This document shows, piece by piece, positions 23,301-36,184 of a stretch of DNA of 64,000 nucleotides. The notes under the pieces were generated by a model, which saw nothing but the letters and a program-made list of their open reading frames with translations, ran no database searches and was not told where the DNA came from. The stretch covers positions 27,579,795 through 27,643,794 of the forward strand of contig NC_092670.1 of the NCBI RefSeq assembly GCF_964355755.1. Direction: 5' to 3'. The first letter of the stretch is position 1; every line of letters begins with the position of its first letter. Made by a program: the position numbers and the translations under genes. The stretch comes from Antedon mediterranea (taxonomy: Eukaryota > Echinodermata > Crinoidea > Comatulida > Antedonidae).

Positions 23301-24943
23301 TTCTAAGCACTTTGGTGTTATTATGTTAACAAGTTTTTTCGAAAATCACAAATTGGTCTAAAACGTCTCCAAATGCGATTTGAAGCTATTTTAAGCACTT
23401 TGGTGTTTTTGTGTAACCAAGTTTTTTCGAAAATCACAAAAGGGTCTAAAATGTCTCAAAATGCGATTTGAAGCTATTCTGTACACTTTGATGTTTTTTT
23501 GTTAACAAGTTTTTTCGAAAGTCACAAAATGGTCTAAAACGTCTCCAAATGCGATTTGAAGCTATTCTAAGCACTTTGCTGTTTTGTGTGAATAATTTTT
23601 GTCGAAATGCTCAAAATGGTCAAAAACGTTTTTAAATACGATATTAAGCTATTTTGTGCTCTTTGATGTTTTTGTGTGAAAAGTTTTATCGAAATGCTCA
23701 AAATGGTCTAAAACGGTTTCTAATGTGATTTTAAGCACTTTGATGTTTTTATGTTAACAACTTTTTTAGAAAATCACAAAATGGTCTAAAACGTCTCCAA
23801 ATGCGATTTGAAGCAATTCTAAGCACTTTGGTGTTTTTATGGTAACGAGTTTTTTTGAATATCACAAAATGGTCTAAAATGTCTCCAAATGCGATTTGAA
23901 GCTTTTCTAAGCACTTTGGTGTTTTTATGTTAACAAGTTTTTTCGAAAATCACAAAATGGTCTAAAACGTCTCCAAATGCGATTTGAAGCTATTCTGTAC
24001 ACTTTGCTGTTTTGTGTGAATAATTTTTGTCGAAATGCTCAAAATGGTCAAAAACGTTTTTAAATACGATATTAAGCTATTTTGTGCTCTTTTATGTTTT
24101 TGTGTGAAAAGTTTTATCGAAATGCTCAAAATGGTCTAAAACGGTTTCTAATGTGATTTTAAGCACTTTGATGTTTTTATGTTAACAACTTTTTTAGAAA
24201 ATCACAAAATGGTCTAAAACGTCTCCAAATGCGATTTGAAGCAATTCTAAGCACTTTGGTGTTTTTATGGTAACGAGTTTTTTTGAATATCACAAAATGG
24301 TCTAAAATGTCTCCAAATGCGATTTGAAGCTTTTCTAAGCACTTTGGTGTTTTTATGGTAACGAGTTATTTCGAAAATCACAAAATGGTCTAAAACGTCT
24401 CCAAATGCGATTTGAAGCTATTCTGTACACTTTGCTGTTTTGTGTGAATAATTTTTGTCAAAATGCTCAAAATGGTCAAAAACGTTTTTAAATACTATAT
24501 TAAGCTATTTTGTGCTCTTTGATGTTTTTGTGTGAAAAGTTTTATCGAAATGCTCAAAATGGTCTAAAACGGTTTCTAATGTGATTTTAAGCACTTTGAT
24601 GTTTTTATGTTAACAACTTTTTTAGAAAATTACAAAATGGTGTAAAACGTCTCCAAATGCGATTTGAAGCTATTCTAAGCAATTTGGTGTTTTTATGTTA
24701 ACAAGTTTTTTCGAAAATCACAAAATGGTCTAAAACGTCTCCAAATGCGATTTGAAGCTATTCTAAGCACTTTTGTGTTTTTATGTTAACAAGTTTTTTC
24801 GAAAATCACAAAATGGTCTAAAATGTCTCCAAATGCGATTTGAAGCTTTTCTAAGCACTTTTGTGTTTTTATGTTTACAAGTTTTTTCGAAAATCACAAA
24901 ATGGTCTAAAACGTCTCCAAATGCGATTTGAAGCTATTCTGTA
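20374..24943 (+). repeat. Satellite segment with a 2.3-kb module copy
   Basis: B pairs at 20,374, 20,802, 21,230, 22,010, 22,702, 23,572, 24,000 and 24,428 have A runs of 3, 3, 7, 6, 8, 3, 3 and 4. The stretch 21,230-23,571 is a shortened copy of the module also seen at 6,001, 27,624 and 43,294. Its order is B1 with gttgaaatg, then B1 with gtgagaataat, then the linked-indel pair exactly 692 bp later. B1 at 23,572 is preceded by ctaagcac instead of ctgtacac, a hybrid edge found at six places in the window. One B1 copy has tacaatatt (20,441) and one B2 copy has gctcttttatg (about 24,089). Confidence 0.82.
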
Positions 24944-26861
24944 CACTTTGCTGTTTTGTGTGAATAATTTTTGTCAAAATGCTCAAAATGGTCAAAAACG
25001 TTTTTAAATACTATATTAATCTATTTTGTGTTCTTTGATGTTTTTATGTGAAAAGTTTTATCGAAATGCTCAAAATGGTCTAAAACGGTTTCTAATGTGA
25101 TTTTAAGAACTTTGATGTTTTTATGTTAAAAACTTTTTTAGAAAATCACAAAATGGTCTAAAACGTCTCCAAATGCGATTTGAAGCAATTCTAAGCACTT
25201 TGGTGTTTTTATGTTAACACGTTTTTTCGAAAATCACAAAATGGTCTACAACGTCTCCAAATGCGATTTGAAGCTATTCTAAGCACTTTGGTGTTTTTAT
25301 GTTAACAAGTTTTTTCGAAAATCACAAAGTGGTATAAAACGTCTCCAAATGCGATTTTAATGTATTCTAAGCACTTTGGTGTTTTTATGTTAACAAGTTT
25401 TTTCGAAAATCACAAAATGGTCTAAAACGTCTCCAAATGTGATTTGAAGCTATTCTAAACACTTTGGTGTTTTTATGTTAACAAGTTTTTTCGAAAATCA
25501 CAAATTGGTCTAAAACGTCTCCAAATGCGATTTGAAGCTATTTTAAGCACTTTGGTGTTTTTGTGTAACCAAGTTTTTTCGAAAATCACAAAAGGGTCTA
25601 AAATGTCTCAAAATGCGATTTGAAGCTATTCTGTACACTTTGATGTTTTTATGTTAACAACTTTTTTAGAAAATAACAAAATGGTCTAAAACGTCTCCAA
25701 ATGCGATTTGAAGCAATTCTAAGCACTTTGGTGTTTTTATGGTAACGAGTTTTTTTGAATATCACAAAATGGTCTAAAATGTCTCCAAATGCGATTTGAA
25801 GCTTTTCTAAGCACTTTGGTGTTTTTATGTTTACAAGTTTTTTCGAAAATCACAAAATGGTCTAAAACGGCTCCAAATACGATTTGAAGCTATTCTAAGC
25901 ACTTTGGTGTTTTTATGTTAACAAGTTTTTTCGAAAATCACAAAATGGTCTAAAACGTCTCCAAATGCGATTTGAAGCTATTCTAAGCACTTTGGTGTTT
26001 TTATGTTAACAAGTTTTTTCGAAAATCACAAAATGGTGTAAAACGTCTCCAAATGCGATTTGAAGCTATTCTAAGCAATTTTGTGTTTTTATGTTAACAA
26101 GTTTTTTCGAAAATCACAAAATGGTCTAAAACGTCTCCAAATGCGATTTGAAGCTATTCTAAGCACTTTTGTGTTTTTATGTTAACAAGTTTTTTCGAAA
26201 ATCACAAAATGGTCTAAAATGTCTCAAAATGCGATTTGAAGCTATTCTGTACACTTTGCTGTTTTGTGTGAATAATTTTTGTCAAAATGCTCAAAATGGT
26301 CAAAAACGTTTTTAAATACTATATTAAGCTATTTTGTGTTCTTTGATGTTTTTGTGTGAAAAGTTTTTTCGAAATGCTCAAAATGGTCTAAAACGGTTTC
26401 TAATGTGATTTTAAGCACTTTGATGTTTTTATGTTAACAACTTTTTTAGAAAATTACAAAATGGTCTAAAACGTTTCCAAATGCGATTTGAAGCAATTCT
26501 AAGCACTTTGGTGTTTTTATGTTAACAAGTTTTTTCGAAAATCACAAAATGGTCTAAAACGTCTCCAAATGCGATTTGAAGCTATTCTGTACACTTTGCT
26601 GTTTTGTGTGAATAATTTTTGTCGAAATGCTCAAAATGGTCAAAAACGTTTTTAAATACGATATTAAGCTATTTTGTGCTCTTTGATGTTTTTGTGTGAA
26701 AAGTTTTATCGAAATGCTCAAAATGGTCTAAAACGGTTTCTAATGTGATTTTAAGCACTTTGATGTTTTTATGTTAACAACTTTTTTAGAAAATCACAAA
26801 ATGGTCTAAAACGTCTCCAAATGCGATTTGAAGCTTTTCTAAGCACTTTGGTGTTTTTATG
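24944..26861 (+). repeat. Satellite segment with a 13-unit A run
   Basis: The B pair at 24,944 is followed by 13 A units, then B pairs come at 26,252 (2 units) and 26,592. The first 0.75 kb matches the start of the window and 1,895 onward (A0 with atgttaaaaac, taacacg, aaagtggtataaaac). After the atggtaacgag unit it continues with gtttacaag and ggctccaaatacg units, as at about 3,180-3,620. It thus resembles 1,895-3,624 with one B pair and three A units removed, which accounts for its 1,308 bp. No gene was seen. Confidence 0.8.
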
Positions 26862-29800
26862 TTTACAAGTTTTTTCGAAAATCACAAAATGGTCTAAAAC
26901 GGCTCCAAATACGATTTGAAGCTATTCTAAGCACTTTGGTGTTTTTATGTTAACAAGTTTTTTCGAAAATCACAAAATGGTCTAAAACGTCTCCAAATGC
27001 GATTTGAAGCTATTCTAAGCACTTTGGTGTTTTTATGTTAACAAGTTTTTTCGAAAATCACAAAATGGTGTAAAACGTCTCCAAATGCGATTTGAAGCTA
27101 TTCTAAGCAATTTTGTGTTTTTATGTTAACAAGTTTTTTCGAAAATCACAAAATGGTCTAAAACGTCTCCAAATGCGATTTGAAGCTATTCTAAGCACTT
27201 TTGTGTTTTTATGTTAACAAGTTTTTTCGAAAATCACAAAATGGTCTAAAATGTCTCAAAATGCGATTTGAAGCTATTCTGTACACTTTGCTGTTTTGTG
27301 TGAATAATTTTTGTCAAAATGCTCAAAATGGTCAAAAACGTTTTTAAATACTATATTAAGCCATTTTGTGTTCTTTGATGTTTTTGTGTGAAAAGTTTTT
27401 TCGAAATGCTCAAAATGGTCTAAAACGGTTTCTAATGTGATTTTAAGCACTTTGATGTTTTTATGTTAACAACTTTTTTAGAAAATTACAAAATGGTCTA
27501 AAACGTCTCCAAATGCGATTTGAAGCAATTCTAAGCACTTTGGTGTTTTTATGTTAACAAGTTTTTTCGAAAATCACAAAATGGTCTAAAACGTCTCCAA
27601 ATGCGATTTGAAGCTATTCTGTACACTTTGCTGTTTTGTGTGAATAATTTTTGTTGAAATGCTTAAAATGGTCAAAAACGTTTTTAAATACGATATTAAG
27701 CTATTTTTTGCTCTTTGATGTTTTTGTGTGAAAAGTTTTATCGAAATGCTCAAAATGGTCTAAAACGGTTTCTAATGTGATTTTAAGCACTTTGGTGTTT
27801 TTATGTTAAAAATTTTTTTCGAAAATCACAAAATGGTCTAAAATGTCTCCAAATGCGATTTGAAGCTTTTCTAAGCACTTTGGTGTTTTTATGTTAACAA
27901 GTTTTTTCGAAAATCACAAAATGGTCTAAAACGTCTCCAAATGTGATTTGAAGCTATTCTAAACACTTTGGTGTTTTTATGTTAACAAGTTTTTTCGAAA
28001 ATCACAAATTGGTCTAAAACGTCTCCAAATGCGATTTGAAGCTATTTTAAGCACTTTGGTGTTTTTGTGTAACCAAGTTTTTTCGAAAATCACAAAAGGG
28101 TCTAAAATGTCTCAAAATGCGATTTGAAGCTATTCTGTACACTTTGATGTTTTTTTGTTAACAAGTTTTTTCGAAAGTCACAAAATGGTCTAAAAAGTCT
28201 CCAAATGCGATTTGAAGCTATTCTAAGCACTTTGGTGTTTTTATGTTAACAAGTTTTATCGAAAATCACAAAATGGTGTAAAACGTCTCCAAATGCGATT
28301 TGAAGCTATTCTAAGCACTTTGGTGTTTTTATGTTAACAAGTTTTTTCGAAAATCACAAAATGGTGTAAAACGTCTCCAAATGCGATTTTAAGCTATTCT
28401 AAGCAATTTGGTGTTTTTATGTTAACAAGTTTTTTCGAAAATCACAAAATGGTCTAAAACGTCTCCAAATGCGATTTGAAGCTATTCTGTACACTTTGCT
28501 GTTTTGTGAGAATAATTTTTGTCGAAATGCTCAAAATGGTCAAAAACGTTTTTAAATACGATATTAAGCTATTTTGTGCTCTTTGATGTTTTTGTGTGAA
28601 AAGTTTTATCGAAATGCTCAAAATGGTCTAAAACGGTTTCTAATGTGATTTTAAGCACTTTGATGTTTTTATGTTAACAACTTTTTTAGAAAATTACAAA
28701 ATGGTGTAAAACGTCTCCAAATGCGATTTGAAGCTATTCTAAGCAATTTCGTGTTTTTATGTTAACAAGTTTTTTCGAAAATCACAAAATGGTCTAAAAC
28801 GTCTCCAAATGCGATTTGAAGCTATTCTAAGCACTTTTGTGTTTTTATGTTAACAAGTTTTTTCGAAAATCACAAAATGGTCTAAAATGTCTCCAAATGC
28901 GATTTTAAGGTATTCTAAGCACTTTGGTGTTTTTATGTTAACAAGTTTTTTCGAAAATCACAAAATGGTCTAAAACGTCTACAAATGCGATTTGAAGCTA
29001 TTCTAAGCACTTTGGTGTTTTTATGTTAACAAGTTTTTTCGAAAATCACAAAATGGTATAAAACGTCTCCAAATGCGATTTGAAGATTTTCTAAGCACTT
29101 TGGTGTTTTTATGTTTACAAGTTTTTTCGAAAATCACAAAATGGTCTAAAACGTCTCCAAATGCGATTTGAAGCTATTCTGTACACTTTGCTGTTTTGTG
29201 TGAATAATTTTGTCAAAATGCTCAAAATGGTCAAAAACGTTTTTAAATACTATATTAAGCTATTTTGTGTTCTTTGATGTTTTTGTGTGAAAAGTTTTAT
29301 CGAAATGCTCAAAATGGTCTAAAACGGTTTCTAATGAAATGATTTTAAGAACTTTGATGTTTTTATGTTAACAACTTTTTTAGAAAATCACAAAATGGTC
29401 TAAAACGTCTCCAAATGCGATTTGAAGCAATTCTAAGCACTTTGGTGTTTTTATGTTAACAAGTTTTTTCAAAAATCACAAAATGGTATAAAACGTCTCC
29501 AAATGCGATTTTAAGGTATTCTAAGCACTTTGGTGTTTTTATGTTAACAAGTTTTTTCGAAAATCACAAAATGGTCTAAAACGTCTACAAATGCGATTTG
29601 AAGCTATTCTAAGCACTTTGGTGTTTTTATGTTAACAAGTTTTTTCGAAAATCACAAAATGGTATAAAACGTCTCCAAATGCGATTTTAAGCTATTCTAA
29701 GCAATTTGGTGTTTTTATGTTAACAAGTTTTTTCGAAAATCACAAAATGGTCGAAAATGTCACAAAATGCGATTTGAAGCTATTCTAAGCACTTTGGTGT

Positions 29801-32800
29801 TATTATGTTAACAAGTTTTTTCGAAAATCACAAATTGGTCTAAAACGTCTCCAAATGCGATTTGAAGCTATTTTAAGCACTTTGGTGTTTTTGTGTAACC
29901 AAGTTTTTTCGAAAATCACAAAAGGGTCTAAAATGTCTCAAAATGCGATTTGAAGCTATTCTGTACACTTTGATGTTTTTTTGTTAACAAGTTTTTTCGA
30001 AAGTCACAAAATGGTCTAAAACGTCTCCAAATGCGATTTGAAGCTATTCTAAGCACTTTGGTGTTTTTATGTTAACAAGTTTTTTCGAAAATCACAAAAT
30101 GGTGTAAAACGTCTCCAAATGCGATTTGAAGCTATTCTAAGCACTTTGGTGTTTTTATGTTAACAAGTTTTTTCGAAAATCACAAAATGGTGTAAAACTT
30201 CTCCAAATACGATTTTAAGCTATTCTAAGCAATTTGGTGTTTTTATGTTAACAAGTTTTTTCGAAAATCACAAAATGGTCTAAAACGTCTCCAAATGCGA
30301 TTTGAAGCTATTCTGTACACTTTGCTGTTTTGTGTGAATAATTTTTGTTGAAATGCTCAAAATGGTCAAAAACGTTTTTAAATACTATATTAAGCTATTT
30401 TGTGTTCTTTGATGTTTTTGTGTGAAAAGTTTTATCGAAATGCTCAAAATGGTCTAAAACTGTTTCTAATGTGATTTTAAGCACTTTGATGTTTTTATGT
30501 TAACAACTTTTTTAGAAAATCACAAAATGGTCTAAAACGTCTCCAAATGCGATTTGAAGCAATTCTAAGCACTTTGGTGTTTTTATGTTAACAAGTTTTT
30601 TCGAAAATCACAAAATGGTATAAAACGTCTCCAAATGCGATTTGAAGCAATTCTAAGCACTTTGGTGTTTTTATGTTAACAAGTTTTTTCGAAAATCACA
30701 AAATGGTATAAAACGTCTCCAAATGCGATTTTAAGGTATTCTAAGCACTTTGGTGTTTTTATGTTAACAAGTTTTTTCGAAAATCACAAAATGGTCTAAA
30801 ACGTCTCCAAATGCGATTTGAAGCTATTCTGTACACTTTGCTGTTTTGTGTGAATAATTTTTGTCGAAATGCTCAAAATGGTCAAAAACGTTTTTAAATA
30901 CGATATTAAGCTATTTTGTGCTCTTTGATGTTTTTGTGTGAAAAGTTTTATCGAAATGCTCAAAATGGTCTAAAACGGTTTCTAATGTGATTTTAAGCAC
31001 TTTGATGTTTTTATGTTAACAACTTTTTTAGAAAATCACAAAATGGTCTAAAACGTCTCCAAATGCGATTTGAAGCAATTCTAAGCACTTTGGTGTTTTT
31101 ATGGTAACGAGTTTTTTTGAATATCACAAAATGGTCTAAAATGTCTCCAAATGCGATTTGAAGCTAATCTGTACACTTTGATGTTTTTTTGTTAACAAGT
31201 TTTTTCGAAAGTCACAAAATGGTCTAAAACGTCTCCAAATGCGATTTGAAGCTATTCTAAGCACTTTGGTGTTTTTATTTTAACAAGTTTTTTCGAAAAT
31301 CACAAAATGGTGTAAAACGTCTCCAAATGCGATTTGAAGCTATTCTAAGCACTTTGGTGTTTTTATGTTAACAAGTTTTTTCGAAAATCACAAAATGGTG
31401 TAAAACTTCTCCAAATACGATTTTAAGCTATTCTAAGCAATTTGGTGTTTTTATGTTAACAAGTTTTTTCGAAAATCACAAAATGGTCTAAAACGTCTCC
31501 AAATGCGATTTGAAGCTATTCTGTACACTTTGCTGTTTTGTGTGAATAATTTTTGTTGAAATGCTCAAAATGGTCAAAAACGTTTTTAAATACTATATTA
31601 AGCTATTTTGTGTTCTTTGATGTTTTTGTGTGAAAAGTTTTATCGAAATGCTCAAAATGGTCTAAAACAGTTTCTAATGTGATTTTAAGCACTTTGATGT
31701 TTTTATGTTAACAACTTTTTTAGAAAATCACAAAATGGTCTAAAACGTCTCCAAATGCGATTTGAAGCAATTCTAAGCACTTTGGTGTTTTTATGTTAAC
31801 AAGTTTTTTCGAAAATCACAAAATGGTATAAAACGTCTCCAAATGCGATTTGAAGCAATTCTAAGCACTTTGGTGTTTTTATGTTAACAAGTTTTTTCGA
31901 AAATCACAAAATGGTATAAAACGTCTCCAAATGCGATTTTAAGGTATTCTAAGCACTTTGGTGTTTTTATGTTAACAAGTTTTTTCGAAAATCACAAAAT
32001 GGTCTAAAACGTCTCCAAATGCGATTTGAAGCTATTCTGTACACTTTGCTGTTTTGTGTGAATAATTTTTGTCGAAATGCTCAAAATGGTCAAAAACGTT
32101 TTTAAATACGATATTAAGCTATTTTGTGCTCTTTGATGTTTTTGTGTGAAAAGTTTTATCGAAATGCTCAAAATGGTCTAAAACGGTTTCTAATGTGATT
32201 TTAAGCACTTTGATGTTTTTATGTTAACAACTTTTTTAGAAAATCACAAAATGGTCTAAAACGTCTCCAAATGCGATTTGAAGCAATTCTAAGCACTTTG
32301 GTGTTTTTATGGTAACGAGTTTTTTTGAATATCACAAAATGGTCTAAAATGTCTCCAAATGCGATTTGAAGCTAATCTGTACACTTTGATGTTTTTTTAT
32401 TAACAAGTTTTTTCGAAAGTCACAAAATGGTCTAAAACGTCTCCAAATGCGATTTGAAGCTATTCTAAGCACTTTGGTGTTTTTATTTTAACAAGTTTTT
32501 TCGAAAATCACAAAATGGTGTAAAACGTCTCCAAATGCGATTTGAAGCTATTCTAAGCACTTTGGTGTTTTTATGTTAACAAGTTTTTTCGAAAATCACA
32601 AAATGGTGTAAAACTTCTCCAAATACGATTTTAAGCTATTCTAAGCAATTTGGTGTTTTTATGTTAACAAGTTTTTTCGAAAATCACAAAATGGTCTAAA
32701 ACGTCTCCAAATGCGATTTGAAGCAATTCTAAGCACTTTGGTGTTTTTATGTTAACAAGTTTTTTCGAAAATCACAAAATGGTATAAAACGTCTCCAAAT

Positions 32801-35800
32801 GCGATTTTAAGGTATTCTAAGCACTTTGGTGTTTTTATGTTAACAAGTTTTTTCGAAAATCACAAAATGGTCTAAAACGTCTCCAAATGCGATTTGAAGC
32901 TATTCTGTACACTTTGCTGTTTTGTGTGAATAATTTTTGTCGAAATGCTCAAAATGGTCAAAAACGTTTTTAAATACTATATTAAGCTATTTTGTGCTCT
33001 TTGATGTTTTTGTGTGAAAAGTTTTATCGAAATGCTCAAAATGGTCTAAAACGGTTTCTAATGTGATTTTAAGCACTTTGATGTTTTTATGTTAACAACT
33101 TTTTTAGAAAATTACAAAATGGTGTAAAACGTCTCCAAATGCGATTTGAAGCTATTCTAAGCAATTTGGTGTTTTTATGTTAACAAGTTTTTTCGAAAAT
33201 CACAAAATGGTCTAAAACGTCTCCAAATGCGATTTGAAGCTATTCTAAGCACTTTTGTGTTTTTATGTTAACAAGTTTTTTCGAAAATCACAAAATGGTC
33301 TAAAATGTCTCCAAATGCGATTTGAAGCTTTTCTAAGCACTTTTGTGTTTTTATGTTTACAAGTTTTTTCGAAAATCACAAAATGGTCTAAAACGTCTCC
33401 AAATGCGATTTGAAGCTATTCTGTACACTTTGCTGTTTTGTGTGAATAATTTTTGTCAAAATGCTCAAAATGGTCAAAAACGTTTTTAAATACTATATTA
33501 AGCTATTTTGTGTTCTTTGATGTTTTTATGTGAAAAGTTTTATCGAAATGCTCAAAATGGTCTAAAACGGTTTCTAATGTGATTTTAAGAACTTTGATGT
33601 TTTTATGTTAAAAACCTTTTTTAGAAAATCACAAAATGGTCTAAAACGTCTCCAAATGCGATTTGAAGCAATTCTAAGCACTTTGGTGTTTTTATGTTAA
33701 CATGTTTTTTCGAAAATCACAAAATGGTCTACAACGTCTCCAAATGCGATTTGAAGATATTCTAAGCACTTTGGTGTTTTTATGTTAACAAGTTTTTTCG
33801 AAAATCACAAAGTGGTATAAAACGTCTCCAAATGCGATTTTAAGGTATTCTAAGCACTTTGGTGTTTTTATGTTAACAAGTTTTTTCGAAAATCACAAAA
33901 TGGTCTAAAACGTCTCCAAATGTGATTTGAAGCTATTCTAAACACTTTGGTGTTTTTATGTTAACAAGTTTTTTCGAAAATCACAAATTGGTCTAAAACG
34001 TCTCCAAATGCGATTTGAAGCTATTTTAAGCACTTTGGTGTTTTTGTGTAACCAAGTTTTTTCGAAAATCACAAAAGGGTCTAAAATGTCTCAAAATGCG
34101 ATTTGAAGCTATTCTGTACACTTTGATGTTTTTATGTTAACAACTTTTTTAGAAAATCACAAAATGGTCTAAAACGTCTCCAAATGCGATTTGAAGCAAT
34201 TCTAAGCACTTTGGTGTTTTTATGGTAACGAGTTTTTTTGAATATCACAAAATGGTCTAAAATGTCTCCAAATGCAATTTGAAGCTTTTCTAAGCACTTT
34301 GGTGTTTTTATGTTAACAAGTTTTTTCGAAAATCACAAAATGGTCTAAAACGTCTCCAAATGCGATTTGAAGCTATTCTGTACACTTTGCTGTTTTGTGT
34401 GAATAATTTTTGTCGAAATGCTCAAAATGGTCAAAAACGTTTTTAAATACGATATTAAGCTATTTTGTGCTCTTTGATGTTTTTGTGTGAAAAGTTTTAT
34501 CGAAATGCTCAAAATGGTCTAAAACGGTTTCTAATGTGATTTTAAGCACTTTGATGTTTTTATGTTAACAACTTTTTTCGAAAATCACAAAATGGTCTAA
34601 AACGTCTCCAAATGCGATTTGAAGCTATTCTAAGCACTTTGGTGTTTTTATGTTAACAAGTTTTTTCGAAAATCACAAAATGGTGTAAAACGTCTCCAAA
34701 TGCGATTTGAAGCTATTCTAAGCAATTTTGTGTTTTTATGTTAACAAGTTTTTTCGAAAATCACAAAATGGTCTAAAATGTCTCAAAATGCGATTTGAAG
34801 CTATTCTGTACACTTTGCTGTTTTGTGTGAATAATTTTTGTCAAAATGCTCAAAATGGTCAAAAACGTTTTTAAATACTATATTAAGCTATTTTGTGTTC
34901 TTTGATGTTTTTGTGTGAAAAGTTTTTTCGAAATGCTCAAAATGGTCTAAAACGGTTTCTAATGTGATTTTAAGCACTTTGATGTTTTTATGTTAACAAC
35001 TTTTTTAGAAAATTACAAAATGGTCTAAAACGTCTCCAAATGCGATTTGAAGCAATTCTAAGCACTTTGGTGTTTTTATGTTAACAAGTTTTTTCGAAAA
35101 TCACAAAATGGTCTAAAACGTCTCCAAATGCGATTTGAAGCTATTCTGTACACTTTGCTGTTTTGTGTGAATAATTTTTGTTGAAATGCTCAAAATGGTC
35201 AAAAACGTTTTTAAATACGATATTAAGCTATTTTGTGCTCTTTGATGTTTTTGTGTGAAAAGTTTTATCGAAATGCTCAAAATGGTCTAAAAAGGTTTCT
35301 AATGTGATTTTAAGCACTTTGGTGTTTTTATGTTAACAAGTTTTTTCGAAAATCACAAAATGGTCTAAAATGTCTCCAAATGCGATCTGAAGCTTTTCTA
35401 AGCACTTTGGTGTTTTTATGTTAACAAGTTTTTTCGAAAATCACAAAATGGTCTAAAACGTCTCCAAATGTGATTTGAAGCTATTCTAAACACTTTGGTG
35501 TTTTTATGTTAACAAGTTTTTTCGAAAATCACAAATTGGTCTAAAACGTCTCCAAATGCGATTTGAAGCTATTTTAAGCACTTTGGTGTTTTTGTGTAAC
35601 CAAGTTTTTTCGAAAATCACAAAAGGGTCTAAAATGTCTCAAAATGCGATTTGAAGTTATTCTGTACACTTTGATGTTTTTTTGTTAACAAGTTTTTTCG
35701 AAAGTCACAAAATGGTCTAAAAAGTCTCCAAATGCGATTTGAAGCTATTCTAAGCACTTTGGTGTTTTTATGTTAACAAGTTTTATCGAAAATCACAAAA

Positions 35801-36184
35801 TGGTGTAAAACGTCTCCAAATGCGATTTGAAGCTATTCTAAGCACTTTGGTGTTTTTATGTTAACAAGTTTTTTCGAAAATCACAAAATGGTGTAAAACG
35901 TCTCCAAATGCGATTTTAAGCTATTCTAAGCAATTTGGTGTTTTTATGTTAACAAGTTTTTTCGAAAATCACAAAATGGTCTAAAACGTCTCCAAATGCG
36001 ATTTGAAGCTATTCTGTACACTTTGCTGTTTTGTGAGAATAATTTTTGTCGAAATGCTCAAAATGGTCAAAAACGTTTTTAAATACGATATTAAGCTATT
36101 TTGTGCTCTTTGATGTTTTTGTGTGAAAAGTTTTATCGAAATGCTCAAAATGGTCTAAAACGGTTTCTAATGTGATTTTAAGCA
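26862..36184 (+). repeat. Long-range duplication, copy 2 (about 9.3 kb)
   Basis: This is the partner of 5,239-14,310. B pairs at 27,284, 27,624, 28,492, 29,184, 30,318, 30,834, 31,526, 32,042, 32,910, 33,426, 34,383, 34,811, 35,151 and 36,019 have A runs of 2, 8, 6, 11, 4, 6, 4, 8, 4, 9, 3, 2, 8 and 4 (the last run extends beyond the block). Differences from copy 1 include ccattttgtg at 27,361, tgttaaaaat at about 27,806, aaaactgtttc after 30,318 and a CG-to-CA change at 34,275. Homology is lost after the B pair at 36,019, where this copy continues with cactttggtg and copy 1 with cactttgatg. Confidence 0.88.
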
